Origin: Wolfiporia cocos
Taxonomy: Eukaryota > Basidiomycota > Agaricomycetes > Polyporales > Phaeolaceae
Assembly: GCA_029448655.1 (NCBI GenBank)
Contig: JACCLO010000013.1
Span: 744,001 to 808,000 of the forward strand
Direction: 5' to 3'
Length of the DNA: 64,000 nt
Position 1 is the stretch's first letter, and every line of letters starts with the position of its first letter. Below the pieces are notes generated by a model that did no database searches, was not told the origin of the DNA, and saw nothing but the letters and a program-made list of their open reading frames with translations. The translations under genes were made by a program, and so were the position numbers. This document shows, in pieces, positions 42,694-53,310 of the stretch.

Positions 42694-43369
42694 TTTTACC
42701 TCCCCTCCGGCGCTCGCGCTGGGGCCGAGGGTTTTTCACTCCTAGGTCGCCATGGCATCACGGCGGGGCAGCCATCGGTAGAAGCACCGGTGGTCCGTAG
42801 CTTTACGAGCCCCCACGAAGTGATACACCAGGCAAAGCGACCAGGAGGAGTAAAAAGTAAGTCCGCCCCCCATGAACAACAGGGTAGCGGGGTCAACCAG
42901 CGTAAGCCGTGTTTGAGGGCCCGCCGCCGCCATTAACCAAATGTGCGCGCGCGTGGAGGTCTAGCGCAGCGCGGCCATACCCCTGGGCGGCAGGAGCCAA
43001 GCCAAGAACCTCTGACCTGTGGGTATGCGAAGGGGCCCGCAAGGGTTACCCAACCCCACGCCGACGGTCCCAGAGTGACGAAGGTTCAGTACGGACTACC
43101 GCGACGACGATGCCGGGATTAGGCAAGCGGAGGCACACGGGGACGACGGGGACCCCATTTAAAAAATAACCCAGTAACCTCAGCGACGAATGCCGAACCG
43201 ATACCGAAACCGTCTCCTCCGCTCTCCCACCGGTGGACGGTCCACCTACTCGGACGCTCCCCATCCTACGTCGTAAGGAATGGGCCGGGTATCAAACAAA
43301 GACCAAGGGATGCAGCGCCGTAGAAGCTAGGTAGAAAGTCGGGACGACTTTTTTTGAGAGGGGGGGTAA

Positions 43370-43947
43370 TGTCACGGATATGCCCGGGGGGCTACTGTAC
43401 ATCCCTTTCCTATTGTTGTATGGGCGCCGCTGCACGCGCGCGCGCCCCGCTCACTTTACGTTTCCTCTCGGTCGCGCCCTAGTTACCTCCAAGATCACCT
43501 GACCCAGTAGGCGCGCGCTAGTCAGGCAGCGCGCGTGCCAGGTACTCACATGATAGGTCACCATATAGTTACATGTTACGTTACTTGTACGGTCACGCTT
43601 ACGTTACATGCGCACAGGCCATGTCTGTAGGGCAGGCTAGATACTTAGCGTTCCAACACATGTACTTATACTGCAGCGATGGGGGCTTACTCCCCCATCT
43701 TTGAGATTCTAGTCGTTTGGGCTTAGGCCCCTTTCTTATTTGCGCGTGATGCGTCTCTGCCCCGGGGGCCTCTCTTGTCGCGCTTGACTGTGTGCCGCCA
43801 CCTTACGTCGCCGTTAGGAGTCCTCGGGTTGGTGCTGCCCTTGGTACAGCCGACTCGGTCACCGCTGTCGCGGTCGCACACAAGCCTTGCTAGGCACGTT
43901 AGGATTCCCCTGCAGCGCAGGTCCTCACAAACAGTAAGTTTGTGACA
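43370..43947 (+). repeat. 3' LTR of E2
   Basis: Appears identical to the 5' LTR over the parts compared; preceded by the polypurine tract. Confidence 0.9.
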
Positions 43948-44063
43948 ACTGGGGCATCTGGTAAATTGTAGTAAAGTCGTGGGTGGCATCTGGTGAATAC
44001 ATGCAAAGTTGCAGAGGTATCTGGTGAATAATTTCAAAGTTGAGGAGGCATCTGGTGAATTGT
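43948..44063 (+). repeat. Short degenerate tandem repeat
   Basis: Four imperfect units of about 33 bases built on GGCATCTGGTGAAT...CAAAGTTG. The reverse complement of the E1-E2 spacer ends ACATCTTGGAAAATACTGG, which looks like one more unit. Confidence 0.6.
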
Positions 44064-44171
44064 TCACCAGTCTCCGGGCCTGCTGATCTACTGTGGGGCA
44101 GACAGTATTGGCTCAGATATTATATTGGGCCAAATTGCACAGACTGATGATAAATCCAGGGCACTCGAGGT

Positions 44172-45005
44172 ATGTCAAATCAGAATTTATTCGGTGCACG
44201 TGATTACATAATGAAGTACTACGAATGGTACAGGAGCAAGAATGCTAGGTATTCGGGGAACGGAAGTAGGGCAGCGCCAGAGTATCTTAGGGAGATGGTA
44301 CAGCAGGGCAGGTATATGGAGTACAACATGCTGTTCCCACACAGGCCGGTTAGTACATGAAAAATCAAATGTTAGATGCACATACCAGAGACACTACAGA
44401 AAGTCCGCAGCTGCGGGCCGAAGCGAAGGCAGCACATGTGAGTTATTAGACCACTGCTTCATCGGAGCAGATTGAATGGGACTTACTGCATGACTTAGTT
44501 CTCAAACTGTTTCAAGAGCAGTGGCAAGACATGTGGTAGCAGACTCTATTAGAATTACTGGCCGTTAAAATGAGCACCGCAGTAAAATTTATTGTGATGA
44601 GCCGGTGGTGTACGCACCTAACGCATATAGTCAGAGCGCAGCATTGCTGTGTGTGCACCTCACCATCTTGTAACCCTACTGCAACCTGGTGAAGTCACCG
44701 GTATGGTAGTTAGACAATCACATGAGGGGTCAGCCCTAAGACAAGCAGGCCAAGACTTACTAGTACACATGACACATGACACCACTAATGAAGATCCCAA
44801 AATCTACAAGGCCATGCTAGAATCTCGCAACACCGCGTGCTTTGCCTGCGCGTGCACCTTGCTGCATGTGCACGGCGAGCGGGAGCGGCTCAGAGCAAGA
44901 TTCAGGGGCGACCCGGAGTCCCCACGCATGTGCCCCGGAGATGGATGCGGACTGAAAGGGCATCAGCAGAGGTGTGGCTACGGGTCCATCGATCTAAGTG
45001 ACTAA
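44172..45005 (+). pseudogene. Unrecognised coding remnant, possibly transposon-derived
   Basis: Open stretches MSNQNLFGARDYIMKYYEWY... (44,172-44,360), LKLFQEQWQDMW (about 44,500) and a 118-codon frame (44,649-45,005) containing NTACFACACTLLHVHGER and MCPGDGCGLKGHQQRCG read like protein with plausible GT-AG introns between them. A TAG follows QDMW. I do not recognise the family; the Cys/His pattern in the last part could bind a metal. Confidence that it is a former gene is moderate; function unknown. Confidence 0.35.
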
Positions 45006-45904
45006 TAGAACTTAAACCCGATCACCTACCTGCATGTTATCTGAATTGCTAGGTTCCTCTTAATTTAATGGGGGTGGCACCACCAGCTCACCAGTCCTCA
45101 GAGTCGAGTTAGATGAGAAAAAGTGCAGGGGAGGAGATGAATGAGAGCGCATCGTGAGCCAGTAGATAAGCTACAGGAGTGACACATTGAAGAGCCGACC
45201 AAAATATGACAGAACCTAAACTAGTGGCTGAAGGATGACATCGCTCGATTGGGTAATGAAGTTACCATAAAAGCTCAGTGGCTGCTGCAAGTTCATGTCG
45301 TGGGTCCAATATGACATCATTGATGTGCAACTGCTCGAACACCATCTTGCCACCTCATCTGTACGTTTTGTGAGGGCTCCGCCACTCGTATTCCAAATTT
45401 CCAAGGCTTCTACAGCGCATTGTCTCGTTACAATATCCTTGTGCTATATTTTGTATGCTGTACTACAATAGAATCATTAAAAAAATGTAGATTCAATGCT
45501 AATAAGGGTACATCAAGTTTAATAGAGTGGTTATGGTGAAGAGTATATGGAAAATATAGTATGTGTTTTGTTGCGAAACGTTTCGGCGCACTGTTGAAGG
45601 GCATGCCACGCCGTGTGGCGCATGCCACAGGTTACAGTATATCTACGTAGGTAAGCTGCGACTACTCATTGCAAATCATATGCCAGCCTGACTATGAAGC
45701 AACAGATGTATACCAGTCTGGTAATTAGTTTCCCAGTCATGCTTTGAGTTTGACAGACACTTATAAGATGCCTTCAGAATGGTGATTGATTGCCACTCTG
45801 CTGTCGATCTTATCGGTGCTTATCTGCACACATAAAATTCCTCCTCGATTGGCAAGTACCTCCAGCACTGATAAGCCATCTCGCGTTTTGCTGATGGAAT
45901 AGGT
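45006..45904. other. Intergenic in transposon-rich region
   Basis: No gene or terminal repeat recognised. The right end (from about 45,890) starts to resemble sequence upstream of DUF6533 copy 3. Confidence 0.4.
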
Positions 45905-46117
45905 GACCGTGTGTTTGAAAACTTACAGTTCTTGCGATGTCAACACGGAACATAGGTTGGAACGATGCGCGTTATCATCTTCAGCTGATTCACGGCTGTC
46001 CATTCACATGCCCATGGGCATAGAGCGAGACGCTCTATCGTGCTAAGCTTTTAAAGCGTCTCATTTGGTGTTGGTGTGAGCCGAGCGAATCCGCCTCCCA
46101 CGTACTCTATCACTGAT

Positions 46118-47406
46118 ATGGCGTCAAATGGCGTGGCACAACTCATTCAGGAATACGAAGAAAAGCAAGTATTTCTCTTCTATGCGTAGACTATCCATAA
46201 ATCTCCGAATTCCTTCTCTAGTCTTGCTGGCTCTTACATAGGGGCTGCCATGGTCGGTAAGTCGGATACCGTTTAGGTAGAGACACAGTTTTTATGACTC
46301 TAAATGGCAGCGCTTCTCATTTACGACTGTGTCCTAACATCAGCATATGACATTGAACTGGTGTTATTCAAACCCTCGGGTCGCAGAAGTAGCACTGCCA
46401 TATTCCGGGCGAACCGGTGTGTAGTGATGTGCAAAGCACGGCTCGGCTCAAAGCCCGGGGCTTGGGCCCGGCTTTGAAGGGCTCGGGCTCAGCGAAATGT
46501 CAAGCCGGGCCCTCCTTGATGGCTCAGGCCGGCTTGGGCCCGGCTCAGGCTCAGGCCGGGGCTTATGGGTAATCAGGTAGGACCTCGGAATTATTGGCTT
46601 GTGCAGTTCAAATGACAGCACAACATATTTAGAATGCTTATATGTCTACTATTTGTTGATAATCTGATCTACAAGTGTTTTTACAGCTGCTTATGATGTT
46701 GACCGAAAATCCAGATCTCGATCACAACCCCAATCGCAACAGTAGTCACAACGTTCCGCACCGTGTTAGCAGATACAAGTCATTGTAATGGCCATTGAGA
46801 TCATATAAGGTGAATTGATGCAAAATCTTAAACCATTTTCGCTAATTTTAACAATACCACAGCTGCGCGCCTAAAGCCGCCGGCTCAGGGCTCGGCTACG
46901 GCCAGCTCACGATCCAAGCCGGGCCCTGAGCCGTCTTAAGCCGCCCCCCAGGCTCGGCTCGGCCCGGCTTAAGTCGGCTCGGCCAGGCCCGGCTCACGGC
47001 TTTGAGCCGTGCTTTGCACATCACTACCGGTGTGTTATGCTGGTACTTGCAATCTCAAATATTTCTGACCTGTTCACATTTCAGAGCGAGGCGGTATGTC
47101 ATCTTATTTCAAGATGGAAGCATAATATTGTCATTTGATGCTCCGATTCGGGCGATGTTGTTTTATGCAGTACTGCATGCGCAGGAATGCAGAGCACTAT
47201 CCAGTTCCAGTCACCTGTGCGAGGTTCAGAGCAGGCAATTGCATCTACATTTGATGGTACTCAAAACCCCAATTCTCAGTTCGATGGTTATACTGAGCAT
47301 TCCGATAGGATTGGGTGAGAATAGGGAGATGGACTCTGCAGAGCTGCAGATGCAAGAGCAGACGGCAGAGCCCGACTGCAATGAGGATCAGCTAGAGGGA
47401 GAGTAG
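46118..47406 (+). pseudogene. DUF6533 gene copy 4, internally deleted and split by a MITE
   Basis: Start MASNGVAQLIQEYEEKQ matches copy 3's MAANDAAELVQAYTEGQ, and the next block ALLIYDCVLTSAYDIELVLF matches the DUF6533 core of copy 3. At 46,421 the reading is interrupted by a 605-base hAT-type MITE, after which the host sequence resumes as TGTTATGCTGGTACTTGCAA just as in copy 3. The middle helices are missing; the end (47,170-47,290) resembles the polar tail of the family (STIQFQS). Not functional. Confidence 0.65.
46422..47026. mobile_element. hAT-type MITE, 605 bp, with 8-bp target duplication
   Basis: Terminal inverted repeats TAGTGATGTGCAAAGCACGG / CCGTGCTTTGCACATCACTA. The flanking duplication CCGGTGTG is at 46,414-46,421 and 47,027-47,034. 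The empty site is visible in DUF6533 copy 3 (GCGAACCAATGTGTTATGC). Eight-base duplications and TAG-type ends are the hallmark of hAT elements. The sub-terminal regions are GC-rich with many short inverted GGCCCGGCTT motifs and the core is AT-rich. No transposase frame, so non-autonomous. Confidence 0.9.
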
Positions 47407-47973
47407 TCTATGGGGATCCTTCCTATGGCACTGACAGAATTGCTTCCTAGAGTCTCAGTCAAATTGTTGAAGTCCGTGCATGGCGTCTGGACGAGCGCCG
47501 GCGATCGCGCTAGGCGCCCGTAGGTAGTGATCGAGCCTGTACTTACTCTTCATGCGTTTGCAACGAGCTATCGATTGCCTTTGCTCAGCCAAGCGCATTC
47601 CGGTGCTCACGGGTTTTGCGACGTCCCTTTCCTCAACACGAATATCTTATAGTCATGAAGGCTTTGCTTGTTCTGCGCAGTTCGACATGTGCCCTCAAGT
47701 ATAGCTCGGACCCAATGTAGATCGATTTACGCCTCTACGCCATACGCCAGAGTGCATTTGCGCAAGGGGTGGTCCATCCCCGTCCCCGGTTTGAACCCAT
47801 AGCTTCGGTATGACTCTCGGCATCCGGGAACCACAGCCACAGGCAGGCCACAGCCTAATTTAGCAAGCGCTGTATTTGACGTTTGTTCACCGCAATGACA
47901 TCACTCACTGTGCTGTATGCGTCATGCCCCCACATTGACATTCCACGGCGGAGTATATAAACTATAGCGAACT
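47407..47973. other. Promoter region of the small gene at 49,021, cut off by a solo LTR
   Basis: The right end carries GGAGTATATAAACTATAG (about 47,951-47,967), a good TATA box, directly before the LTR insertion. Nothing else is recognised. Confidence 0.5.
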
Positions 47974-48953
47974 TGTCACAAGCCAATTTCAAAGCCTAGT
48001 AGAACACCCTAGGTTGACACCCCATTCACGCCGTACGCACGCTACAGCACTCTATCCGAGCCCAGCTGGAATCCCACGGCAACGCTAGTAGAAGCCCTCC
48101 GCTATACAGGACACTACGGGCACTAGCAGGCCACCAGCAGTCTAACCCTAAACTCAGTCCAAGTCCCGGCAGCAAGACATACGCTGCCTAGTCCCTAAAC
48201 CCCGGAGTCACGAGCCGACCCCTAGAGACCAACCGACTATGATAGCCCAACGGCACGCCTTACACAGACCAGGCTAAACCGCCACCGCACATGCTATACG
48301 TCGACTAGGGGCATGACCTACACTCGCACGTGACCCACAGCACTAAACCTAACACCTCGCGTCCCCACCACACGGACACTCGCCATTACTGGCATAGACA
48401 TTCCCCTTACGCACCCTAACCTGCAAGTACAACAGGCAGGGATAATAACCCCAGGCTCTGCACGACTGAGAACCCTACCAGTCACAGAGCGCTACACCCC
48501 GATCGCAGCCGATCACGCTCGATCAACCTACACTATACCCGGCCCGTACTGGCCAAACCCCGATCGCGGCAGACCACGCCCGCTCACGGACTTAGAACCC
48601 CGCCATTACCGGCGCACCTACGATCGACGAGAACCACCAATCGAACCCGACAGATTGGCTACTCTATTTGATCCGCCCCTTATACGCTACGTCGCCATGG
48701 ACATCCTCGCATACCAGCGCTCCGATGCCATTACCGGCACGTAGCTCATAGCCAGTTAGATACCAGTACGTAGAGGCCTCTGAGCCGCCGTACACAACAT
48801 GTACAAACACGTTAGGAGTATATATGCCAGACAGTCCTGAGCGTAAACCTCAGACTTGTCTTGGCCTTTGACGGCTAGTGTTCCTGGGACCAGGAAGGCG
48901 CCTTTGAGCGAGCCCCCTTCCCCCGGTTGAGTGCTAGTTTGTTGCATGTGTCA
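47974..48953 (+). mobile_element. Solo LTR (980 bp) with target duplication GAACT
   Basis: Starts TGTCACAAGCCAATTTC, ends GCATGTGTCA, flanked on both sides by GAACT. Near the right end a TATATATG box is followed by CCTCAGACTTGTC, as expected at a U3-R border. The middle contains repeated hairpin motifs such as CGATCGACGAGAACCACCA and GCCATTACCGGC. A CpG-poor relative is at 55,154-56,122. Confidence 0.9.
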
Positions 48954-49020
48954 GAACTGCTGAATTAACCACTTCACGACCTAACGACTGCTCTTCATCA
49001 CGAACAACAATCCACACGAA

Positions 49021-49607
49021 ATGCCGTCCGCGAACTCTCCAGCCCCAACTGGATCCCCCTCTTCTAAGGCACAGCCCGGATACGAGTATCCAGAACAGAA
49101 GCATGCGGGTGCAGTAGGCCTTGGTCCAGAATACGGGCGAGATGCGGTGCGCGTGCTCAGCCTTTGAGCCAGGTACTGACTGTCTTGCGGTAGACCACAG
49201 GCGACAAATACGAAGGACTCATGGAGGAAGCGAAAGGAAAGATCCTTCGCAAGCCTGAGCTTGTACAGCACGGCAAGGATCTCCGCTCGGGGGAGCTAAA
49301 GCGTAGGCAGAAGAGAGAGGACAACGTTGTGAGTGATGAACCTTTCACGCATCCCGCACACATCTTGATGATTAACGAAACGTCATAGAATCCCTTCTCT
49401 GGTAAATCGAGCACCTCCGGTGCAACCAATGATCAGGTGCCGAAGAGCGATGACAATCAGTTCACGTCGCAGCCCCCAAGTGTGCCAGACACATCGCACC
49501 CCACGGAGGCCGGGCGGATGCAGCAGGCTGCGACGGTCGCTCCAGAGGGAAGCGCCGACGCAGCACGGCAGAGTAGCGGAGAGCATGCGTACCACAACAT
49601 AAGCTGA
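49021..49607 (+). CDS. Small hydrophilic conserved protein, CsbD-like in style
   Basis: Three exons. Exon 1 starts MPSANSPAPTGSPSSKAQPG and ends GRDA. After a 47-nt intron exon 2 reads TTGDKYEGLMEEAKGKILRK then PELVQHGKDLRSGELKRRQK and REDNV. Exon 3 starts NPFSGKSSTSGATNDQ and ends GEHAYHNIS-stop. The 'KYEGL.EEAKGKI' phrase resembles CsbD-type stress proteins and similar small basidiomycete proteins; the protein is strongly charged with no membrane segment. The solo LTR just upstream lies between its TATA box and its ATG. Function unknown. Confidence 0.7.
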
Positions 49608-50136
49608 TAATGTTTCTACTCCCGCGCCCAGAGAGGCTATTCAGAACGGTGGGATACCTTATGTAATTTGGGTCCATCTGTACTTGTACTCGTGTACGTT
49701 GCAACATAATCCGCTCATCGTTATATTACCGTGGTTTATCTTATCGCTTCCTGGCTTGTGCTAGTAGTGGAAGCGCCGACTACGTGGGCATGATTCCAAT
49801 CGCTCAAGCTCAAGCACTCAAGCACTCAAGTGTGAGTGTTTGGAGCTTTGCGCTTGCCTTGCAAGACAGAATGATGTTTAGTTACTTCGACAACACGCTT
49901 TCTGAAGTGTCACATAACATGCACAAGTCGTGATGTGCACACATCATGTACGCATACTACTCTTCCAGCTTCGAACGAGAGATTCTGCGCGGCTTGCGTC
50001 GTGATCAAGTATCATGTCTTACACGCGTGTATTCTGAGTGGTTTGCTTCAGCGAGGAAGGTCCAATTGGATCCATGAATGGGTAGTGCATGCCTCTCAGT
50101 GCGTGGAGTACTGACCGTGAGTGGGATGAAAACACG
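49608..50136. other. Intergenic
   Basis: 3' flank of the small gene; contains a short repeat of CTCAAGCACT. No gene. Confidence 0.4.
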
Positions 50137-50720
50137 TAGTGATGTGCCAGGCCCGGCTTTGGGCCATGAGCCGGGCCGGGCCAAGCCCTACTTCAAAGGC
50201 CGGGCCGAGCCGGGCTTTACACCACGGCTTGAGACGGCCCAGGGCCCGGCTTGTGTCTCAGGCCAAGCCGTGGGCCCCCGGCCTGAAAGCTCTGATGAAT
50301 AAATGTCTAGTAATTATAATATAGCACCATATATGATATCAGTATGGTTGGTTCCAATGTAATACCATATTAAGCTATGGGATAGTCCCATGGGTTGGAT
50401 CCTTGGTGTTGAAGCCTGTCGTACACCTTTGGGTGCCTATACGATACCCCATTTGGTACACGCACCACAGAACGCCGTGCCGATGAAAGGTTGATTTCGC
50501 ACTATATTTTACTAAATATTGAAGATATCAAAGCTCTGTTTTGTCAGGGAATAGTTGGGAAAAGTATATCATAAACTTATGAGGCTACAGTAATAATTAT
50601 CCTCACAGTGCCAGGCCCCGGGCAAGCCCCGGCTTAGGCCGGGCCAAGCCGTGGGCCGTCAGTGGGGGCCCGGCCTCAGGTTTTGAAAAGCCTGGGGCTT
50701 TTAGGCCGAGATTCTAGAAT
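50137..50720. mobile_element. Degenerate hAT-type MITE relative
   Basis: Begins TAGTGATGTGCCAGGCCCGG, like the 46,422 MITE, with GC-rich GGCC/CCGGGC inverted motifs, an AT-rich core (50,300-50,600) and a second GC-rich block (50,610-50,700). The right terminus is not clear and no target duplication was found. Confidence 0.5.
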
Positions 50721-51499
50721 CGAGCAATGACCAGTGTGCACTCAATTCTGCCTGTCCGCTCCGTCTATTTAATTATATCAAATGAGATCGAGTGATCAGA
50801 TACGAAGTTCAGCAATGCGTGCTCAGCGCTCAGCGCTTACGGGATCATTGAGGCACTCGTTCAACTGTGCACGTTTGCAGCATTCATCTATCCATGATGA
50901 TTACGGCAATTATAGATCTAATAAGATAATGTACCTAGAATAGTAGTGATACTTGTAATGCACTACATGCACTTCAAGCTTTTCCCTAGCAGCTTTGCTT
51001 GCACATGGTGACAAAGACCATAGCTTCCCCAGTTCGGCATGTAGTGAGGCTTTGATTTGATCCTGCCTAGTGCGCATACCCGTGGCGCTGCATTGTATGC
51101 TTGATACGATCACTGTCAGGCTCCTTTTCGTGCAATCTTTCTTTGGCTACAGCTGTACTGGAAGCAGTACATGGAAGCAAATGCATATGCTCTGCTGCAA
51201 CACCATCATTTGACAAGACCACCCTGGGGTCTCAGAGCTAACTGGGGTGAGGTGGGTGGAAGAACGCCAAGTTCAGAATAAGATCTGAACCATGTGCTCT
51301 ACACATTAGCATAGTAGTTGTACATGTTATGTTCTATGTATGTGATAGTGAAGAGGTTTGTCACATAAGAGTGATATCACCTTTTTGCCCATGACATCAT
51401 TCAATTTATTTGGTGCACTACAGTCCAGATGACACTCCATGCCCAAGATTCTAGTCCTTGTGAGATAAGACAGATCCTTCACATGGTCATACTGTAACT

Positions 51500-51916
51500 T
51501 AGTGATGTGCAAAGCATGGCTCAAAGCCGTAAGCTGGGCCTGGCCAAGCTGACTTAAGCTGGGCTGAGCTGAGCCTGGGGGGGCAGCTCAGGGCCCAGCT
51601 TGGATTGTGAGCCAGCCATAGCTGAGCCCTGAGCCAGTGGCTTTAGGCATGCAGCTGTGGTGTTGCTATAATTAGCAAAAATGGGCCCTTTGGTTTAAGA
51701 TTTTGCATCATTTCACATTATATGATCTCAATGACCATTACAATGACTTGTGATCTGTTAACATGGTGTGGAATGTTGTGACTACTGTTGCAGTCAGGGT
51801 TGTGATTGAGATCTGTATTTTCAGTCAACATCATAAGCAGATGTAAAAACACTTGTAGATCAGGATAACAACAAATAGTGGACTTATAAGCATTCTGAAT
51901 ATGTTGTGCTGTCATC
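51500..51916 (-). mobile_element. CpG-decayed, truncated copy of the 46,422 MITE
   Basis: Reverse-complement relative of 46,600-47,026: starts TAGTGATGTGCAAAGCATGG and follows the family through GCTGTGGTGTTGCTATAATT, the AT-rich core and ATTCTGAATATGTTGTGCTG, where similarity stops. The distal end is missing. Nearly every CpG of the 46,422 copy is TpG or CpA here. Confidence 0.8.
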
Positions 51917-52453
51917 ATCAACCTGCAATTGCTGCTGCATTTTGTTGTGTTTACTTTATTCATTACCAGACCTCACATTTATGGAGTAAGTGCTCTCCCC
52001 CAACTTGGCACATCTCACTAACTCTCTTCATGATCATTATCATCAAGGAGCATTGCATCAATGCTGTTTCTGGTAACTACTTTTGTCTACATCTTCCCAT
52101 GTTGTGTGGTGACCAAAGCAGTTCCAGATCTTCTTCAACTGTGTTTCTTGCCAATTGATGTGTTATGCTGTTATTGGCTGTCTCCAATCTCCTTGATTCA
52201 TTCAACTATCTGACCATAGCAGTAAGTGCAACTTATACCCAGACCTGTCATATACAGCTAACACTACCATTAGGGGTGATTTACTCCAGATTCTGCATTT
52301 TTAGAATTGATGCTGAATGTCTCAATGATAGGGTTAAGGCATCCATCATCTTGGTCAATATCTCCAGTGACATGGCCTTGGTAATGTGGGCAGGTGCGTA
52401 GCATGTTTCTCTGATGTGTTTGATGCATATCCTCAAATCTTCTAGTATTTTTG

Positions 52454-52866
52454 TGACACAAGACCTGCCTCTGTGTCCACTATAAACGGTCCAGGGGTCA
52501 ACGCTATGCCAATACGTCAATGAATCGCCCTCAGACAAGCAGACAATAGATATAGCCAAGAGGGATGGTGCCCAATGTCGAGATTAACAACTCTGAGGTG
52601 TAAGCCTCAGAGCGAGTAGACTATATACATGTGTCGCAGCAAAGGCCTATGTACTTGCCCTAAAGGGGGCCTGAGCATAACTACTGGCAACGATGTTATC
52701 TGATGATCTAATCTACTGAGTCATGGGACCTGGGGTGGCACGATGTGTAACGTATAGGCCACTGTGTATGGCAGCATAAGGGGTCACGTGACTAATGAGA
52801 CTTCAGTACCTTGGTTCGACTCCTGATGGGGGTGGTACCTATGCATCACAGAATAAATCTGTGACA
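52454..52866 (-). mobile_element. Probable solo LTR, minus orientation
   Basis: Read on the minus strand it starts TGTCACAGATTTATTCTGTGA and ends GGTCTTGTGTCA, and shares layout with 54,622-55,128 (TATATAG box, CTCAG block, GACACAG near the end). No clear target duplication was found. Confidence 0.55.
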
Positions 52867-53310
52867 CTCCAGATCATATATAATATGGCCATTCGTATCA
52901 TCAGAATGTACAGCCCCCTTATCCTGGCTTTTTGAGCTTCCAGCTTGTGTCGATTATTTGTTCATTGCCTGTATGGTCACTGCAGACTCAAGCTCTGCAT
53001 CCAGATGGTGAGACCGAAATTGCAGCAGAGTGCTCTGGGCTTTGGACCCTATAACACTCTGTATTCCTGTTGGGTCCTCAGGATTGAAGCATGCCTTATG
53101 GAGGCTCAACATCAGATGTGAGATTACAATGGTTGTGATGCTGCAGGACTCAATTAGAGCAGCATTACACAGGACAGTATAAATTGAATATATGAATCTG
53201 TGATGACAGAAAATCTGTTGGTGATCCGCTCACAAGATGTCTTGACTTCCCAGTCATGTGCTGTACAGTCACTATATGCTCACCTGTCGGTACTCCAGGA
53301 TGACTGTTAT

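Larger units (their letters stand above)
42102..43947 (+). mobile_element. E2: short LTR retrotransposon without pol (TRIM-like)
   Basis: 1,846 bases: two 578-base LTRs that appear identical (42,102-42,679 and 43,370-43,947; TGTCACGG...TTTGTGACA) and a 690-base interior. The primer-binding site follows the left LTR and the purine tract GAGAGGGGGGGTAA precedes the right LTR, so the coding strand is plus. The interior holds only short frames; 42,909-43,169 ends GTTGTPFKK as in E1. LTRs of E1 and E2 are related but clearly diverged. Left flank is ATATA and right flank ACTGG. Confidence 0.87.

Noticed and set aside
39758..43947. A single large retrotransposon with two pairs of LTRs
   Set aside because: The two LTR pairs are different sequences, the interiors are in opposite orientation and each has its own primer site and purine tract, so these are two elements.
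47760..47860. GGTTTGAACC-like block resembling a tRNA T-arm on the minus strand
   Set aside because: No A box or acceptor stem could be matched at tRNA spacing.
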